Below the pieces are notes generated by a model, which had not been told where the DNA came from, searched no databases, and was given only the letters and a program-made list of their open reading frames with translations. A program made the translations under genes and the position numbers. Shown piece after piece: positions 63,815 to 64,000 of a DNA stretch of 64,000 nucleotides. The stretch comes from Fulvimarina sp. (GTDB taxonomy: Bacteria; Pseudomonadota; Alphaproteobacteria; Rhizobiales; Rhizobiaceae), in NCBI GenBank assembly GCA_002700095.1, contig PACL01000059.1:1-64000 (forward strand), read 5' to 3'. Position 1 is the stretch's first letter, and every line of letters starts with the position of its first letter.

Positions 63815-64000
63815 ATGAACCAGGCGGAAGCCATCGAGATCGTCCAGAGCGCCGTCTGGACCATCGTCGCAGCCTGCGGCCCGGCCGTCGCGGCGGCCAT
63901 GATCGTCGGCGTCGTCATCGCCCTGTTCCGGGCGCTGACGCAGATCCAGGAGGTGACGCTCACCTTCGTCCCGAAGATCCTGGCGATCTTCGTCGTCATC
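63815..64000 (+). CDS. fliQ: Flagellar export gate protein FliQ, truncated by window end
   Basis: The first 62 codons are present of about 88. The start MNQAEAIEIVQSAVWTIVAA leads into the first helix, followed by MIVGVVIALFRALTQIQEVT, the family signature before the second helix. FliQ, with FliP and FliR, forms the gate of the flagellar export apparatus. In rhizobia flhA and fliR normally follow. Confidence 0.95.
   Translation, partial: MNQAEAIEIVQSAVWTIVAACGPAVAAAMIVGVVIALFRALTQIQEVTLTFVPKILAIFVVI

Overview
This is a GC-rich chromosomal segment of an alphaproteobacterium, most likely a member of the Hyphomicrobiales (Rhizobiales). The evidence is the rhizobial-type flagellar locus (fliF, motB, motC, fliK/motD, ftcR, flgE, flgK, flgL, flaF, flbT, flgD, fliQ), the bioYMN biotin transporter, the order HDAC-xseB-dxs, a 6S RNA next to the 5-formyltetrahydrofolate cyclo-ligase gene, and a perfect CtrA-type box before fliF. 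A family such as Aurantimonadaceae is possible, but that is inference only. No rRNA, tRNA, CRISPR array, insertion sequence or replication origin was recognised.

Layout. Bases 1-2400 are accessory: a frameshifted HNH-like toxin gene overlapping a DUF2019 immunity-type gene, then a small GIY-YIG nuclease gene flanked by five copies of a palindromic repeat. Bases 2400-9600 carry lepA, ruvC and yebC, with two regulator/oxidoreductase pairs (LysR/aldo-keto reductase and HxlR/PRISE-type reductase) between ruvC and yebC. Bases 9700-17600 hold surface-polysaccharide type transferases (pyruvyl transferase, sulfotransferase), a GFA protein, a BLUF photoreceptor, TPR and MBL-fold proteins, a DHA2 exporter and a membrane-anchored nuclease. 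Bases 17800-27700 hold the yqiJ/yqiK flotillin pair, a periplasmic carbonic anhydrase, TerC, a TIGR00282 phosphoesterase with a GST, a CAP lipoprotein, fau and 6S RNA, msrB, a diguanylate cyclase and a gamma-glutamylcyclotransferase. Bases 28000-28720 carry two unknown small genes that look accessory. Bases 28800-33500 are a minus-strand block for isoprenoid and aromatic precursor synthesis (dxs, xseB, HDAC, aroC). Bases 34400-39000 are transport genes (NitT/TauT-type ABC operon, then bioYMN). Bases 39000-46950 are mixed and include a decaying parDE module, rlmN, a Na/Ca exchanger, a potassium-channel-like protein and a frameshifted membrane-protein gene.

From 47600 to the end is one plus-strand flagellar block. 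It covers the MS ring (FliF), a FliH-like protein, the stator protein MotB with its periplasmic partner MotC, the hook-length regulator FliK, the regulator FtcR, the hook and hook-filament junction (FlgE, FlgK, FlgL), flagellin control (FlaF, FlbT), the hook cap (FlgD) and the start of the export gate gene fliQ. The most unusual features are FliK, about 1455 residues long with a roughly 103-residue internal repeat, a histidine-rich segment in MotC, and candidate CtrA boxes lying at the same distance from the fliF and ftcR start codons.
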